From Shimwellia blattae DSM 4481 = NBRC 105725 (GTDB lineage Bacteria; Pseudomonadota; Gammaproteobacteria; Enterobacterales; Enterobacteriaceae), in the NCBI RefSeq assembly GCF_000262305.1, contig NC_017910.1:1612001-1676000 (forward strand): a stretch of 64,000 nucleotides of DNA, read 5' to 3'. The translations under genes and the position numbers were made by a program. The first letter of the stretch is position 1, and each line of letters opens with the position of its first letter. This document shows positions 1 to 8,765 of this stretch, one piece after another. Under the pieces are notes generated by a model. The model had not been told where the DNA came from, searched no databases, and saw nothing but the letters and a program-made list of their open reading frames with translations.

Positions 1-111
1 GGCAATGAAGATTTGCTCAAAGCCGTGGACGACGCACTGGAAACCATGAAAAAAGACGGTTCCCTTGAGAAACTGTCCCAGAAATGGTTCGGTGCAGACG
101 TCACGAAATAA
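1..111 (+). CDS. tcyJ: L-cystine-binding protein TcyJ (FliY), C-terminal end only
   Basis: The window opens inside this gene; only the last 36 codons are present, read in frame from base 1 and ending with TAA at 109-111. The translated tail (GNEDLLKAVDDALETMKKDG, ending WFGADVTK) is the characteristic C-terminus of the periplasmic cystine-binding protein of the TcyJLN ABC importer. The other two subunits lie downstream (tcyL, tcyN) with dcyD between, as in E. coli. A GC-rich inverted repeat followed by T-rich sequence at about 132-156 could terminate or attenuate the transcript. Confidence 0.93.
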   Translation, partial: GNEDLLKAVDDALETMKKDGSLEKLSQKWFGADVTK

Positions 112-131
112 CGAGCCATGACCCGTGGTAA

Positions 132-157
132 AGGTGCTGAAAACAGCACCTTTTTTC
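132..157 (+). terminator. Possible hairpin terminator after tcyJ
   Basis: AAGGTGCTGAAAACAGCACCTTTTTT forms a 7-bp stem (GGTGCTG/CAGCACC with a short A loop) followed by six T residues. This is a canonical intrinsic terminator between tcyJ and dcyD. It would reduce read-through from the abundant binding-protein message into the enzyme and permease genes. Confidence 0.75.
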
Positions 158-231
158 ATTTTCACTACAGGGGGCCGACCCTGTCTGGCTGATCACGATG
201 TCCTGCCAGTATTGTTGTGTCCGGAGGCCAT

Positions 232-1218
232 ATGCCACTACAACATCTCACTCACTTTCCGCGCCTGGAGCTGATTGGCGCCCCCACGCCGCTGGAATAC
301 CTGCCGCGGCTTTCTGATCACCTCGGGCGGGAAATCTACATTAAACGCGATGATCTGACCCCCATGGGGCTTGGCGGAAACAAACTGCGCAAGCTGGAGT
401 TTCTTGCTGCCGATGCCCTGCGCGAAGGGGCCGATACGCTGGTTACCGCCGGGGCGATACAATCCAACCATGTGCGCCAGACGGCGGCGGTTGCCGCCCG
501 GCTTGGGCTGCACTGCGTTGCGCTGCTGGAAAACCCCATCGGCACTACGGCGGAAAACTACCTGACTAACGGCAACCGGCTGCTGCTGGATCTGTATAAC
601 GTGCAGGTGGAAATGTGTGCGGCGCTGGATGCCCCGGATCAGCAGCTGGCTGACCTGGCGGAAAAACTGGAAGCGCAGGGATTCCGCCCCTATGTGGTGC
701 CGGTAGGGGGCTCAAATGCCCTGGGATCGCTTGGGTATGTGGAAAGTGCCCTGGAAATTGCCCACCAGTGTGAGGATATTATTGATTTATCCAGCGTGGT
801 TGTGGCCTCCGGCAGTGCCGGTACGCACGCGGGCCTTGCCGTGGGGCTGGAGCAGTTACTTCCCGGGACGGAGCTGATCGGCGTAACGGTTTCCCGCACG
901 GTGGCCCAGCAAGAGCCCAAAGTCGCGGCGCTCCGGCAGGCGGTGGCTGAAAGCCTGCAGGTCAGCGCAACGGCCCCGTTAACGCTGTGGGACGACTATT
1001 TTGCCCCCGCTTACGGCATGCCAAACGAGGCAGGAAACGAGGCGGTGAAACTGCTGGCTCGCCTGGAGGGGATTTTGCTGGATCCGGTCTACACCGGGAA
1101 AGCGATGGCCGGGCTGATAGACGGCATCAGCCGCAAACGTTTTAAAGATGACGGTGCCATTCTTTTTGTCCATACGGGCGGCGCACCGGCACTGTTTGCC
1201 TACCATCCTCATGTTTAA
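232..1218 (+). CDS. dcyD: D-cysteine desulfhydrase
   Basis: 328 aa, the length of the E. coli enzyme. It is a fold-type II PLP enzyme converting D-cysteine to pyruvate, H2S and ammonia. The PLP lysine is K51 in GGNKLRKLEF, followed by the substrate-site stretch AGAIQSNHVRQTAA; the C-terminus reads HTGGAPALFAYHPHV. I start at the ATG at 232, which has CCGGAGG just upstream and matches the family N-terminus MPLQHLT, rather than at an in-frame codon at 217. Its place between the cystine-binding protein and the permease genes fits a role in handling D-cysteine entering by the same importer. Confidence 0.96.
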   Translation: MPLQHLTHFPRLELIGAPTPLEYLPRLSDHLGREIYIKRDDLTPMGLGGNKLRKLEFLAADALREGADTLVTAGAIQSNHVRQTAAVAARLGLHCVALLENPIGTTAENYLTNGNRLLLDLYNVQVEMCAALDAPDQQLADLAEKLEAQGFRPYVVPVGGSNALGSLGYVESALEIAHQCEDIIDLSSVVVASGSAGTHAGLAVGLEQLLPGTELIGVTVSRTVAQQEPKVAALRQAVAESLQVSATAPLTLWDDYFAPAYGMPNEAGNEAVKLLARLEGILLDPVYTGKAMAGLIDGISRKRFKDDGAILFVHTGGAPALFAYHPHV

Positions 1219-1245
1219 CCGGCCTCTGGCAGAGTGTAATTACTG

Positions 1246-1914
1246 ATGCAAGAAAGTCTGCAACTGGTGCTGGATTCAGCACCCTTTTTACTCAAAGGCG
1301 CGATATTTACGCTGCAACTCAGTATCGGCGGGATGTTTTTTGGCCTGATACTCGGTTTTTTGCTGGCCTTAATGCGCCTGTCGCCGCTGTGGCCGGTCTC
1401 CTGGCTGGCGCGGATGTATATCTCCATTTTTCGCGGCACGCCACTGATAGCCCAGCTGTTTATGATCTATTACGGGTTACCGCAATTTGGTATCGAGCTG
1501 GATCCTATTCCCTCGGCGATGATTGGCCTTTCCCTGAATACGGCGGCCTATGCGGCAGAAACGCTGCGTGCAGCCATTAGCTCTATTGATAAAGGCCAGT
1601 GGGAGGCGGCAGCCAGTATCGGGATGAGCCCGTGGCAGACCATGCGCCGGGCGATCCTGCCCCAGGCGGCCCGGGTGGCCTTACCACCGCTGAGCAACAG
1701 CTTTATTGGCCTGGTGAAGGATACCTCCCTGGCGGCGACCATTCAGGTTCCTGAGCTGTTCCGCCAGGCGCAGCTGATCACCTCCCGGACGCTGGAGGTC
1801 TTTACCATGTACCTGGCCGCCTCTGTTATCTACTGGATCATGGCGACGGTGCTCTCGGTACTGCAAAACTATTTTGAGCAACAACTGAATCGCCAGGAGC
1901 GTGACAACAAATGA
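1246..1914 (+). CDS. tcyL: L-cystine ABC transporter permease TcyL (YecS)
   Basis: 222 aa inner-membrane permease of the His/Glu/Gln/Arg type. Hydrophobic segments start near residues 20, 55, 85 and 185. The EAA loop that contacts the ATPase is visible around residues 120-150 (EAAASIGMSPWQTMRRAILP). The stop codon overlaps the start of tcyN by 4 nt (ATGA), implying translational coupling. It acts with TcyJ and TcyN in high-affinity cystine uptake. The ribosome-binding site is weak, but the start agrees with the family length. Confidence 0.95.
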   Translation: MQESLQLVLDSAPFLLKGAIFTLQLSIGGMFFGLILGFLLALMRLSPLWPVSWLARMYISIFRGTPLIAQLFMIYYGLPQFGIELDPIPSAMIGLSLNTAAYAAETLRAAISSIDKGQWEAAASIGMSPWQTMRRAILPQAARVALPPLSNSFIGLVKDTSLAATIQVPELFRQAQLITSRTLEVFTMYLAASVIYWIMATVLSVLQNYFEQQLNRQERDNK

Positions 1915-2663
1915 GTACCATTAGTGTCAAACAGCTGGTGAAGAAATTCCACGGGCAGACGGTGCTGCACGGTATCGATCTGGAGGTAAAATCCGGCGAA
2001 GTGGTCGCGATTATTGGCCCCAGTGGCTCCGGCAAAACCACGTTACTGCGCAGTATTAACCTGTTGGAAAAACCGGAAAGCGGGATCATCAGCGTTGGGG
2101 ATATTACTATCAACGCCAGCCTTCCGCTGAGCCGCCAGAAGGCGAAAGTCCGCGAGCTGCGCCAGCATGTCGGGTTTGTATTCCAGAGCTTTAATCTGTT
2201 CCCTCACCGCACGGTGCTGGAAAATATCATTGAAGGCCCGGTGATAGTGAAAGGGGAGCCCAGACAAGAGGCCACCGCCCGGGCGCTGGAGCTGCTGGCA
2301 AAGGTGGGGCTGACGGGCAAAGAGAACAGTTACCCCAGACGCCTGTCTGGCGGGCAGCAGCAGCGGGTGGCGATTGCCCGGGCGCTGGCCATGCGCCCGG
2401 AGGTTATTCTGTTTGATGAACCCACCTCGGCCCTGGATCCGGAGCTGGTGGGCGAAGTGCTGAACACCATGCGCCAGCTTGCGGCGGAAAAGCGGACCAT
2501 GGTGATTGTCACCCACGAGATGAGCTTCGCCCGCGATGTGGCCGACCGGGCCATTTTTATGGATCAGGGGCGTATTGTGGAGCAGGGGCCAGCGAAAGCG
2601 CTGTTTGCCAACCCGCAGCAGCCACGTACCCGCCAGTTCCTGGACAAATTTTTAATGCAGTAA
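1911..2663 (+). CDS. tcyN: L-cystine ABC transporter ATP-binding protein TcyN (YecC)
   Basis: 250 aa ABC ATPase. Walker A GPSGSGKTT lies at residues 36-44, the Q-loop at FQSFNLFPH (about 91-99), signature LSGGQ at 145-149, Walker B VILFDEP at 165-171, and the switch histidine in VTHEMSF. It begins at an ATG overlapping the tcyL stop and closes the cystine-uptake operon. A strong hairpin follows directly at 2670-2689. Confidence 0.96.
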   Translation: MSTISVKQLVKKFHGQTVLHGIDLEVKSGEVVAIIGPSGSGKTTLLRSINLLEKPESGIISVGDITINASLPLSRQKAKVRELRQHVGFVFQSFNLFPHRTVLENIIEGPVIVKGEPRQEATARALELLAKVGLTGKENSYPRRLSGGQQQRVAIARALAMRPEVILFDEPTSALDPELVGEVLNTMRQLAAEKRTMVIVTHEMSFARDVADRAIFMDQGRIVEQGPAKALFANPQQPRTRQFLDKFLMQ

Positions 2664-2669
2664 TCCGGC

Positions 2670-2698
2670 AGGCCACCGCCCGGTGGCCTCTGTTTTTA
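2670..2698 (+). terminator. Terminator of the tcy operon
   Basis: AGGCCACC/GGTGGCCT forms an 8-bp perfect stem around a 4-nt loop, followed by CTGTTTTTA. It lies 6 nt after the tcyN stop codon. Confidence 0.8.
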
Positions 2699-3044
2699 GT
2701 GCCTTCCTCTGTTGCCTGCCAGCGGCAGTCCTGCTGCTAACACATTAATTTCACTAACAGAAGAAAAATAATAACGCACGCAGTGATAACGCATTGTGAT
2801 TATTTGTAATGCTAATCTGGCCCGGTATTTCGTAAAAAACAGACTATTTTTCGCCGCGTTATATACCCCGGTGTGTCATACCCTGTGGTCGTGTCGCCAG
2901 ATCGTATGAGTAATTTATTACCGGATAGTTGTATTTTTACGCTATTGGTAAAAAATATTATGCTAAAAGGTAAATATATTTTAACAATGTGCTAAATTTA
3001 CGATTGATTTTATTGATGATCTTTATGTAAGGAGCAGGCCACTT
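2699..3044. other. Intergenic region tcyN-sdiA
   Basis: About 350 bp that becomes A/T-rich toward sdiA. I see no ORF or RNA gene I can support. AT-rich stretches near 2930-3010 are likely to hold the sdiA promoter, and an AAGGAGC ribosome-binding site precedes the sdiA ATG. Confidence 0.5.
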
Positions 3045-3746
3045 ATGCAGGATAGCGATTTTTTCCACTGGTGGCGGGAATGCTCACTGGCGTTTCAGTC
3101 TGTTGAGACAGCGCCGGAGCTGCTGCTGGTGCAGCAAAAACAGTCGGTACTGATGGGGTTTGAATTTTGCGCGTTTTGCCTGCGCCACCCCATCCCGTTT
3201 ACCCGGCAAAACCTTCTTACCCTGGCGACCAATTATCCGGAACAATGGATGGCCGGGCAGCATATGGAACATATCGCCGCCTGTGATGTGATACTCAAAG
3301 AACAGCCGGGAAGCCGCTGCTTTTTATCCTGGCATGATGCGCACGTGCCCCGGGGGGCCGGAGACGTTCACCAGGGGTTCACCCAGGGGGTGGTGGCATC
3401 TAACCGGACGGTTGGCTATTTATCGGTGGCTGACTGCAAAGTAAGAATGATGACCATGTCCGAAGAAGAGCTGATGCTGCGGATGCAGCACCTGTGTGAG
3501 CTGAGTATGGCGGCCCTGCAGCGCATTGATACCCCGATGCTTGAGGCCAGAGCCATGCGGCTCAGTAAGCGCGAGCGCGAGATCCTGCAGTGGACGGCAG
3601 AAGGGAAAACCTCATCTGAAATCGCGATGATTTTATCTATCTCAGAAAATACGGTGAATTTTCACCAGAAAAATATGCAAAAGCGCTTTAATGCGCCGAA
3701 TAAAACCCAGATAGCCTGCTATGCGGCAGCAACGGGATTAATTTAA
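3045..3746 (+). CDS. sdiA: LuxR-family quorum-sensing regulator SdiA, divergent ligand domain
   Basis: 233 aa with an N-terminal autoinducer-binding domain (about 1-165) and a C-terminal LuxR helix-turn-helix (about 168-230). The DNA-binding half is almost identical to E. coli SdiA (LSKREREILQWTAEGKTSSE, SENTVNFHQKNMQKRFNAPN). The ligand half is much more diverged. W68, D81 and W96 (SdiA W67, D80, W95) are kept. The SdiA Y71 position is Gln, the S43 position is Ala, and Pro after the Asp is Val. The loop that normally reads AARAHGLRRG is shortened and replaced. The gene is adjacent to yecF and uvrY as in E. coli. DNA targets are probably conserved, while ligand response may differ. Confidence 0.93.
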   Translation: MQDSDFFHWWRECSLAFQSVETAPELLLVQQKQSVLMGFEFCAFCLRHPIPFTRQNLLTLATNYPEQWMAGQHMEHIAACDVILKEQPGSRCFLSWHDAHVPRGAGDVHQGFTQGVVASNRTVGYLSVADCKVRMMTMSEEELMLRMQHLCELSMAALQRIDTPMLEARAMRLSKREREILQWTAEGKTSSEIAMILSISENTVNFHQKNMQKRFNAPNKTQIACYAAATGLI

Positions 3747-3824
3747 AGCCGGGGCGGTAGAAGAAAGAAGGGGGGAGGGCGCTTCAGACAAAAGGAGGCG
3801 GCCGGGATACCAGCCGCGCACAGA

Positions 3825-4049
3825 TTACTGGCGGTACGCCTGTTTGATCTGCTTCAGGGTGCTGGTGAAAGCCTCTGCGTGGTTGCTGTTTTCCATCTGA
3901 GAGATTTCTTTTTCCATTTTAATTATTACTTTACCGGCATCAGCCTGCCCCATCGCTTTTAACATCTGGGTGAACAGCGCCTTCATACAACTTAATTCCA
4001 GGGCCAGTTCTGCTGCATTTTCGCGAGTGGAAAAGTCAGGTGTACTCAT
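3825..4049 (-). CDS. yecF: Small conserved protein YecF (DUF2594)
   Basis: 74 aa, matching E. coli YecF in length and at both ends (MSTPDFSTRENAAELALELS; KQIKQAYRQ). It is helical with no signal peptide or membrane segment, and its function is unknown. It lies convergent to sdiA, and in E. coli yecF sits in the same position. GAGGAAAATAA just upstream of the ATG is a plausible ribosome-binding site. Confidence 0.93.
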   Translation of the reverse strand: MSTPDFSTRENAAELALELSCMKALFTQMLKAMGQADAGKVIIKMEKEISQMENSNHAEAFTSTLKQIKQAYRQ

Positions 4050-4481
4050 TTATTTTCCTCTATTCGGTTAGAACACCGTTTATCATGACGGCTACTCCAG
4101 GACGGCGGAGTATAGCATAAGCCGTGAAAAATACGCGCGCCGTAAAATGAGCAAATCATAACAGGTTGTTTTTTGCCCAACACCGCCTGTGGCGCGCCAG
4201 TCTGCGGCTTGTTTATATTATGTATATTTAAAGTTAATTAAAATAGAGTATTTATTAAATATATGTGTCTTATTTTGTTTATGCCGAACAGATACCGAAT
4301 CTATTAACCATTTCCCTGAGCCAACAGGGTTATTTTCCTGAAGGTTTCCGGAAAAATTATTTCCGCAAAGCTGGTTACAGATCTCAGTAATGAATTTTGC
4401 GGTTTCAAACTTACAATAAAAACCGTTAAGATACGCCCGAGTTAGTTAGCCGCGTTATCCCTATTTCTGGAGATTCATCCA
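4050..4481. other. Intergenic region yecF-uvrY (divergent promoters)
   Basis: About 430 bp separating the divergent yecF and uvrY genes. The middle (about 4205-4270) is strongly A/T-rich. No ORF, tRNA or recognisable sRNA is seen. It should contain both promoters. A short inverted repeat CGGCT...AGCCG at about 4089-4124 encloses a second one, ACTCC...GGAGT. Confidence 0.45.
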
Positions 4482-5138
4482 TTGATCAACGTACTTCTTG
4501 TTGATGATCACGAACTGGTGCGCGCAGGGATACGACGCATTCTTGAAGATATCAAGGGCATAAAAGTCGCCGGGGAGGCCTGCTGCGGCGAAGATGCCGT
4601 AAAATGGTGCAGGACCAATCCGGTTGATGTTGTGTTGATGGACATGAGCATGCCCGGTATTGGTGGCCTGGAAGCAACACGTAAGATTGCCCGCGCATCG
4701 TCTGATATTCGGGTGATTATGCTGACCGTCCATACTGAAAACCCATTACCCACCAGGGTGATGCAGGCCGGGGCAGCAGGTTACCTGAGTAAAGGCGCCG
4801 CCCCCCAGGAGGTGGTCAGCGCTATCCGTTCGGTGCACTCCGGGCAGCGTTATATCGCTTCTGATATCGCCCAGCAAATGGCGCTGAGCCAGATTGAACC
4901 CGCAAAGACAGAATCGCCTTTTGCCAGTTTGTCTGAACGCGAATTACAGATTATGCTGATGATCACCCGGGGCCAGAAGGTCAACGAGATCTCAGAACAG
5001 CTGAATCTCAGCCCGAAAACGGTGAACAGCTATCGCTACCGGATGTTCAGTAAGCTGAATATCAGTGGGGATGTTGAGTTGACCCACCTGGCTATCCGTC
5101 ATGGTCTCTGCAGTGCGGAGACATTAGCCAGTCAGTGA
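4482..5138 (+). CDS. uvrY: Response regulator UvrY (BarA-UvrY/GacA system)
   Basis: 218 aa. The receiver domain (about 1-120) has acidic pocket D8/D9, phosphoacceptor D54 (VVLMDMSMP) and the conserved lysine in YLSKGAAP. A NarL/FixJ-type HTH follows at about 145-205 (LSERELQIMLMITRGQ). The start codon is TTG at 4482, with CTGGAG 9 nt upstream; translation from it reproduces the family N-terminus MINVLLVDDHELV. Its known targets are the csrB/csrC RNAs of the carbon-storage system. The stop overlaps the uvrC GTG start by 3 nt within GTGA. Confidence 0.97.
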   Translation: MINVLLVDDHELVRAGIRRILEDIKGIKVAGEACCGEDAVKWCRTNPVDVVLMDMSMPGIGGLEATRKIARASSDIRVIMLTVHTENPLPTRVMQAGAAGYLSKGAAPQEVVSAIRSVHSGQRYIASDIAQQMALSQIEPAKTESPFASLSERELQIMLMITRGQKVNEISEQLNLSPKTVNSYRYRMFSKLNISGDVELTHLAIRHGLCSAETLASQ

Positions 5139-6967
5139 GCGCCGTGTTTGATTCTAAAGCATTTCTGAAAACGGTCACCAGCCAGCCAGGCGTCTACCGG
5201 ATGTATGACGCCAGCGGGACCGTTATTTATGTTGGTAAAGCGAAAGATCTGAAAAAACGCCTTTCCAGCTATTTCCGTACCCAGGTCGCCAGCCGTAAAA
5301 CGCAAGCGCTCGTCAGCCAGATTGCGCAAATTGATGTCACGGTCACCCATACCGAGACAGAAGCCCTGCTGCTGGAACACAACTACATCAAACTGTACCA
5401 GCCGCGCTATAACGTGCTGCTGCGTGATGACAAATCCTACCCCTTTATTTTTCTGAGCGGCGAGCATCACCCCAGACTGGCGATGCACCGGGGTGCCAGA
5501 CACGCCCGGGGGGAATATTTCGGCCCGTTTCCTAATGGTTATGCCGTTCGCGAAACTCTGGCCCTGCTGCAAAAAATCTTCCCCATCCGCCAGTGTGAAA
5601 ACAGCGTTTACCGTAACCGCTCGCGCCCGTGTCTGCAGTATCAGATTGGGCGCTGCCTTGGCCCCTGCGTGAAGGGGCTGGTGACCGAAGAGGAGTATGC
5701 GCGCCAGGTTGAGTATGTGCGGTTGTTTTTATCCGGTAAGGATGACCAGGTGCTCAGGCTGCTGATCGCCCGCATGGAGAACGCCAGCGAAAATCTGGAG
5801 TTTGAAGATGCCGCCCGCTTCCGGGATCAGATCCAGGCCGTGCGCCGGGTCACGGAAAAGCAGTTTGTGTCGAACACCGGCGACGATCTGGACGTAATTG
5901 GTGTGGCCTTCGAGGCCGGGATGGCCTGCGTGCATGTGCTGTTTATCCGCCAGGGGAAAGTGCTGGGCAGCCGCAGCTATTTCCCGAAAATCCCGGGCGG
6001 CACCGAGCTTAGCGAAGTGGTCGAAACGTTTGTCGGGCAGTTTTATTTACAGGGTAGCCAGGCGCGCACTCTGCCCGGCGAGATCCTGCTTGATTTTACG
6101 CTGACAGACAAAAACGTGCTGGCAGAGTCGCTCAGTGAAATCGCCGGGCGGCGAATTCATGTGGAGACCCGCCCCCGTGGCCCCCGTGCCCGGTATCTGA
6201 AACTGGCGCGCACCAATGCGGCCACCGCGCTGGTGACCCGGCTCTCCCAGCAGGCGACAGTCAGCCAGCGGCTGACGGAGCTGGCAAAAGTGCTGCACTT
6301 GCCGGAGATAAAGCGCATGGAGTGTTTTGATATCAGCCACACCATGGGCGAACAAACGATCGCATCCTGTGTGGTATTTGACGCAAATGGCCCATTACGC
6401 GCGGAGTATCGCCGCTACAATATAGAGGGCATTACGCCCGGCGATGATTACGCGGCGATGAATCAGGTACTGCGCCGCCGTTATGGAAAAGCGATTGATG
6501 AGAGTAAGATCCCGGATGTCATTCTGATTGACGGCGGGAAAGGGCAGTTACGCCAGGCTAAAGAGGTATTTGCTGATCTGGATGTCACCTGGGACAAGCA
6601 GCACCCGCTGCTGCTGGGGGTGGCGAAGGGCAGTGACCGTAAAGCAGGGCTTGAGACGCTGTTCCTTGAGCCTGAAGGGAATGGTTTTTCTCTGCCACCG
6701 GATTCACCGGCGCTGCATGTGATTCAGCATATCCGCGATGAGTCTCACGATCATGCCATTAGCGGCCACCGGAAAAAACGGGCCAAAGTGAAGAACACCA
6801 GCTCGCTGGAGGAGATAGAAGGCATTGGCCCTAAACGCCGCCAGCAGTTGCTGAAGTACATGGGGGGCTTACAACCCCTGATGAACGCGAGTGTGGAAGA
6901 GATCGCAAAAGTGCCGGGGATTTCGCAGGCGCTGGCAGAAAAGATCTACTACTCGTTGAAACATTAA
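5135..6967 (+). CDS. uvrC: UvrABC excinuclease subunit C
   Basis: 610 aa, full family length. Domains in order: N-terminal GIY-YIG nuclease (about 15-95, GVYRMYDASGTVIYVGKAKD) that makes the 3' incision; a cysteine cluster around CLQYQIGRCLGPC; the UVR/UvrB-binding motif (about 205-240); an RNase H-like endonuclease domain making the 5' cut (FDISHTMGEQ, VILIDGGKGQL); and C-terminal tandem helix-hairpin-helix (IEGIGPKRRQQLL, VPGISQALAEKI). It starts at GTG overlapping the uvrY stop, the usual translationally coupled arrangement. Confidence 0.97.
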   Translation: MSAVFDSKAFLKTVTSQPGVYRMYDASGTVIYVGKAKDLKKRLSSYFRTQVASRKTQALVSQIAQIDVTVTHTETEALLLEHNYIKLYQPRYNVLLRDDKSYPFIFLSGEHHPRLAMHRGARHARGEYFGPFPNGYAVRETLALLQKIFPIRQCENSVYRNRSRPCLQYQIGRCLGPCVKGLVTEEEYARQVEYVRLFLSGKDDQVLRLLIARMENASENLEFEDAARFRDQIQAVRRVTEKQFVSNTGDDLDVIGVAFEAGMACVHVLFIRQGKVLGSRSYFPKIPGGTELSEVVETFVGQFYLQGSQARTLPGEILLDFTLTDKNVLAESLSEIAGRRIHVETRPRGPRARYLKLARTNAATALVTRLSQQATVSQRLTELAKVLHLPEIKRMECFDISHTMGEQTIASCVVFDANGPLRAEYRRYNIEGITPGDDYAAMNQVLRRRYGKAIDESKIPDVILIDGGKGQLRQAKEVFADLDVTWDKQHPLLLGVAKGSDRKAGLETLFLEPEGNGFSLPPDSPALHVIQHIRDESHDHAISGHRKKRAKVKNTSSLEEIEGIGPKRRQQLLKYMGGLQPLMNASVEEIAKVPGISQALAEKIYYSLKH

Positions 6968-7022
6968 TTCCTATGTAGCAACATAGGTCAATCTCCATTG
7001 ACGACAAATAGTTACCGGTGCT

Positions 7023-7571
7023 ATGCGATTTAACATACCAACTCTATTAACGCTGTTCCGAGTTATTCTGATCCCGTTTTTTGTCCTCGCGTTTTATCTG
7101 CCTTTTACGTGGGCGCCTTTTGCCTGCGCATTTATCTTCTGGCTGGCGGCAATTACGGACTGGTTTGATGGCTTTCTGGCCCGGCGCTGGAACCAGAGCA
7201 CCCGTTTCGGGGCGTTTCTGGACCCGGTGGCGGACAAAGTCATGGTGGCGATTGCCATGGTGCTGGTGGTGGAGTATTACCACAGCTGGTGGGTGACCTT
7301 ACCGGCCGCCACAATGATTGCCCGCGAGATTATTATCTCTGCCCTGCGTGAATGGATGGCGGAGCTGGGGAAACGCAGCAGCGTGGCGGTCTCCTGGATT
7401 GGTAAAGTGAAAACCACGGCCCAGATGCTGGCGCTGATTGCGCTGCTGTGGCGGCCGAATATGTGGATTGAGTCCCTGGGTATCGCGTTATTTTTTGTCG
7501 CGGCGGTGCTTACCTTGTGGTCAATGTTCCAGTATCTGAGCGCTGCACGGGGCGATTTGCTTGATCAGTGA
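7023..7571 (+). CDS. pgsA: CDP-diacylglycerol-glycerol-3-phosphate 3-phosphatidyltransferase
   Basis: 182 aa integral membrane enzyme making phosphatidylglycerol phosphate, the committed step to PG and cardiolipin. The CDP-alcohol phosphotransferase signature DG-x2-AR-x8-G-x3-D-x3-D is visible at about residues 50-72 (DGFLARRWNQSTRFGAFLDP followed by VADK). Several hydrophobic helices flank it. It follows uvrC by 55 bp and precedes the tRNA operon as in E. coli. Confidence 0.97.
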   Translation: MRFNIPTLLTLFRVILIPFFVLAFYLPFTWAPFACAFIFWLAAITDWFDGFLARRWNQSTRFGAFLDPVADKVMVAIAMVLVVEYYHSWWVTLPAATMIAREIIISALREWMAELGKRSSVAVSWIGKVKTTAQMLALIALLWRPNMWIESLGIALFFVAAVLTLWSMFQYLSAARGDLLDQ

Positions 7572-7621
7572 TCAGTTCGCCGTAATTTTCAGCAAACGAT
7601 GCACTGGGGTGAAAAATATCG

Positions 7622-7649
7622 TTGACTCACCGCGTCAGGTAAGTAGAAT
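7622..7649 (+). promoter_or_regulatory. Promoter of the glyW-cysT-leuZ tRNA operon
   Basis: TTGACT (7622-7627) and TAGAAT (7644-7649) are separated by 16 bp. A GC-rich discriminator (GCAACGCATCG) follows, typical of stringently controlled stable-RNA promoters. The first tRNA begins about 70 bp downstream, leaving room for a processed leader. Confidence 0.7.
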
Positions 7650-7718
7650 GCAACGCATCGAACGGCGGCACACTCTTCCGGACGATAACAAAATCAAGTG
7701 ATTAGCTTACTTGATACT

Positions 7719-7794
<76 letters not shown>

Positions 7795-7844
7795 GTTAAG
7801 AGACACACGCTCCGGCGGGTGTCACCCGAAAGGGAACACAATTT

Positions 7845-7918
7845 GGCGCGTTAGCAAAGCGGTTATGTAGCGGATTGCAAATCCGTCTAGTCCGGTTCGA
7901 CTCCGGAACGCGCCTCCA
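7845..7918 (+). tRNA. cysT: tRNA-Cys (GCA)
   Basis: 74 nt with acceptor stem GGCGCGT/ACGCGCC, anticodon loop TTGCAAA giving GCA, discriminator T and encoded CCA. It is 50 nt after glyW and transcribed with it. Confidence 0.97.
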
Positions 7919-7931
7919 CTTTTCTTCCCGA

Positions 7932-8018
7932 GCCCGGATGGTGGAATCGGTAGACACAAGGGATTTAAAATCCCTCGGCGTTCGCGCTGTGCGGGTTCAA
8001 GTCCCGCTCCGGGTACCA
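7932..8018 (+). tRNA. leuZ: tRNA-Leu (UAA)
   Basis: 87-nt class II tRNA with a long variable arm (CGGCGTTCGCGCTG), acceptor stem GCCCGGA/TCCGGGT, anticodon loop TTTAAAA giving UAA, and encoded CCA. It is the last gene of the operon. No integrase or att-like repeat is seen beside it, although leuZ-type sites often host islands. Confidence 0.97.
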
Positions 8019-8058
8019 TGGGAAAGGTCTTTAAAGACAAAGAATTAAATCTGATAAG

Positions 8059-8082
8059 AAACCACCGCAAGGTGGTTTTTTT
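8059..8082 (+). terminator. Terminator of the tRNA operon
   Basis: AACCACC/GGTGGTT stem with a GCAA tetraloop, followed by a run of T, about 40 nt after leuZ. Confidence 0.85.
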
Positions 8083-8194
8083 ATATCTGCCATTCTGCCG
8101 ATGAAGAGCGCAAATTATTTCATTCAGATGCATAATACCCCCCGTAGCGTGTAGATGATGCCGCCTGTCCGATTAAAAAACAGAGGAATAACTT

Positions 8195-8755
8195 ATGAGT
8201 CAGGGCCCGTTAGATGCCGGTGAACTGGAATGGCTGGACGATATGCTGCTGGAGTACGGTAGCGATGCATCGGTACTGGATGTCTCTGAACTGGATGGTT
8301 TTTTAACGGCGGTACTTTCCGGCCCGGTGTTGATCCCGCCACAGCGCTGGATCCCCGCCATGTGGGGCGGTAATGAGCACCTGCCTCACTGGCACGACCC
8401 GGAGCAACAGGCGCGCTTTAGTGAGCTGCTCTTCCAGCATATGGAAGATATCGCCCTGCGCCTGCACGACGCCCGGGACCAGTTTGATCCCATGTTTGGC
8501 CTGCGCGATGTGGAAGGGCAGGAAGTCACCATTGTGGAAGAGTGGTGCTTTGGCTATATGCGCGGTGTGGCGCTGGGCCGCTGGTCCGCACTGCCACCCG
8601 AGGTACAGCCCGCCCTTGATGCGATTGCGCTGCACGGGGAAGAGCAGAACTTCGACCGGCTGGACACTCTCTCTGCGGATGAGTTCTTAGCCAGTATTGA
8701 GGCGATCCGCCCGGCCGCACTGGCCATTTACCAGTGGTGGCGTAAAACCCACTGA
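8195..8755 (+). CDS. yecA: YecA/YgfB-family protein lacking the SEC-C tail
   Basis: 186 aa. The UPF0149 domain is complete (LDVSELDGFLTAVLS near residue 28; TIVEEWCFGYMRGVALGRW near 115). E. coli YecA is 221 aa and ends in a SecA-like zinc motif (NDPCPCGSGKKFKQCC). Here the frame stops at WWRKTH, where that extension would begin. No cysteine-rich remnant appears in the following bases, and a GC-rich hairpin starts 10 nt later. It is therefore a shortened form rather than a frameshift. Position after leuZ supports the assignment. The metal-binding function of the tail, if it matters, is absent. Confidence 0.9.
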   Translation: MSQGPLDAGELEWLDDMLLEYGSDASVLDVSELDGFLTAVLSGPVLIPPQRWIPAMWGGNEHLPHWHDPEQQARFSELLFQHMEDIALRLHDARDQFDPMFGLRDVEGQEVTIVEEWCFGYMRGVALGRWSALPPEVQPALDAIALHGEEQNFDRLDTLSADEFLASIEAIRPAALAIYQWWRKTH

Positions 8756-8765
8756 GTCTGCCAAC

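Noticed and set aside
7845..8030. Frames overlapping the tRNA genes on the minus strand
   Set aside because: They read through clear tRNA cloverleafs; the peptide is an artefact commonly annotated over tRNA clusters.
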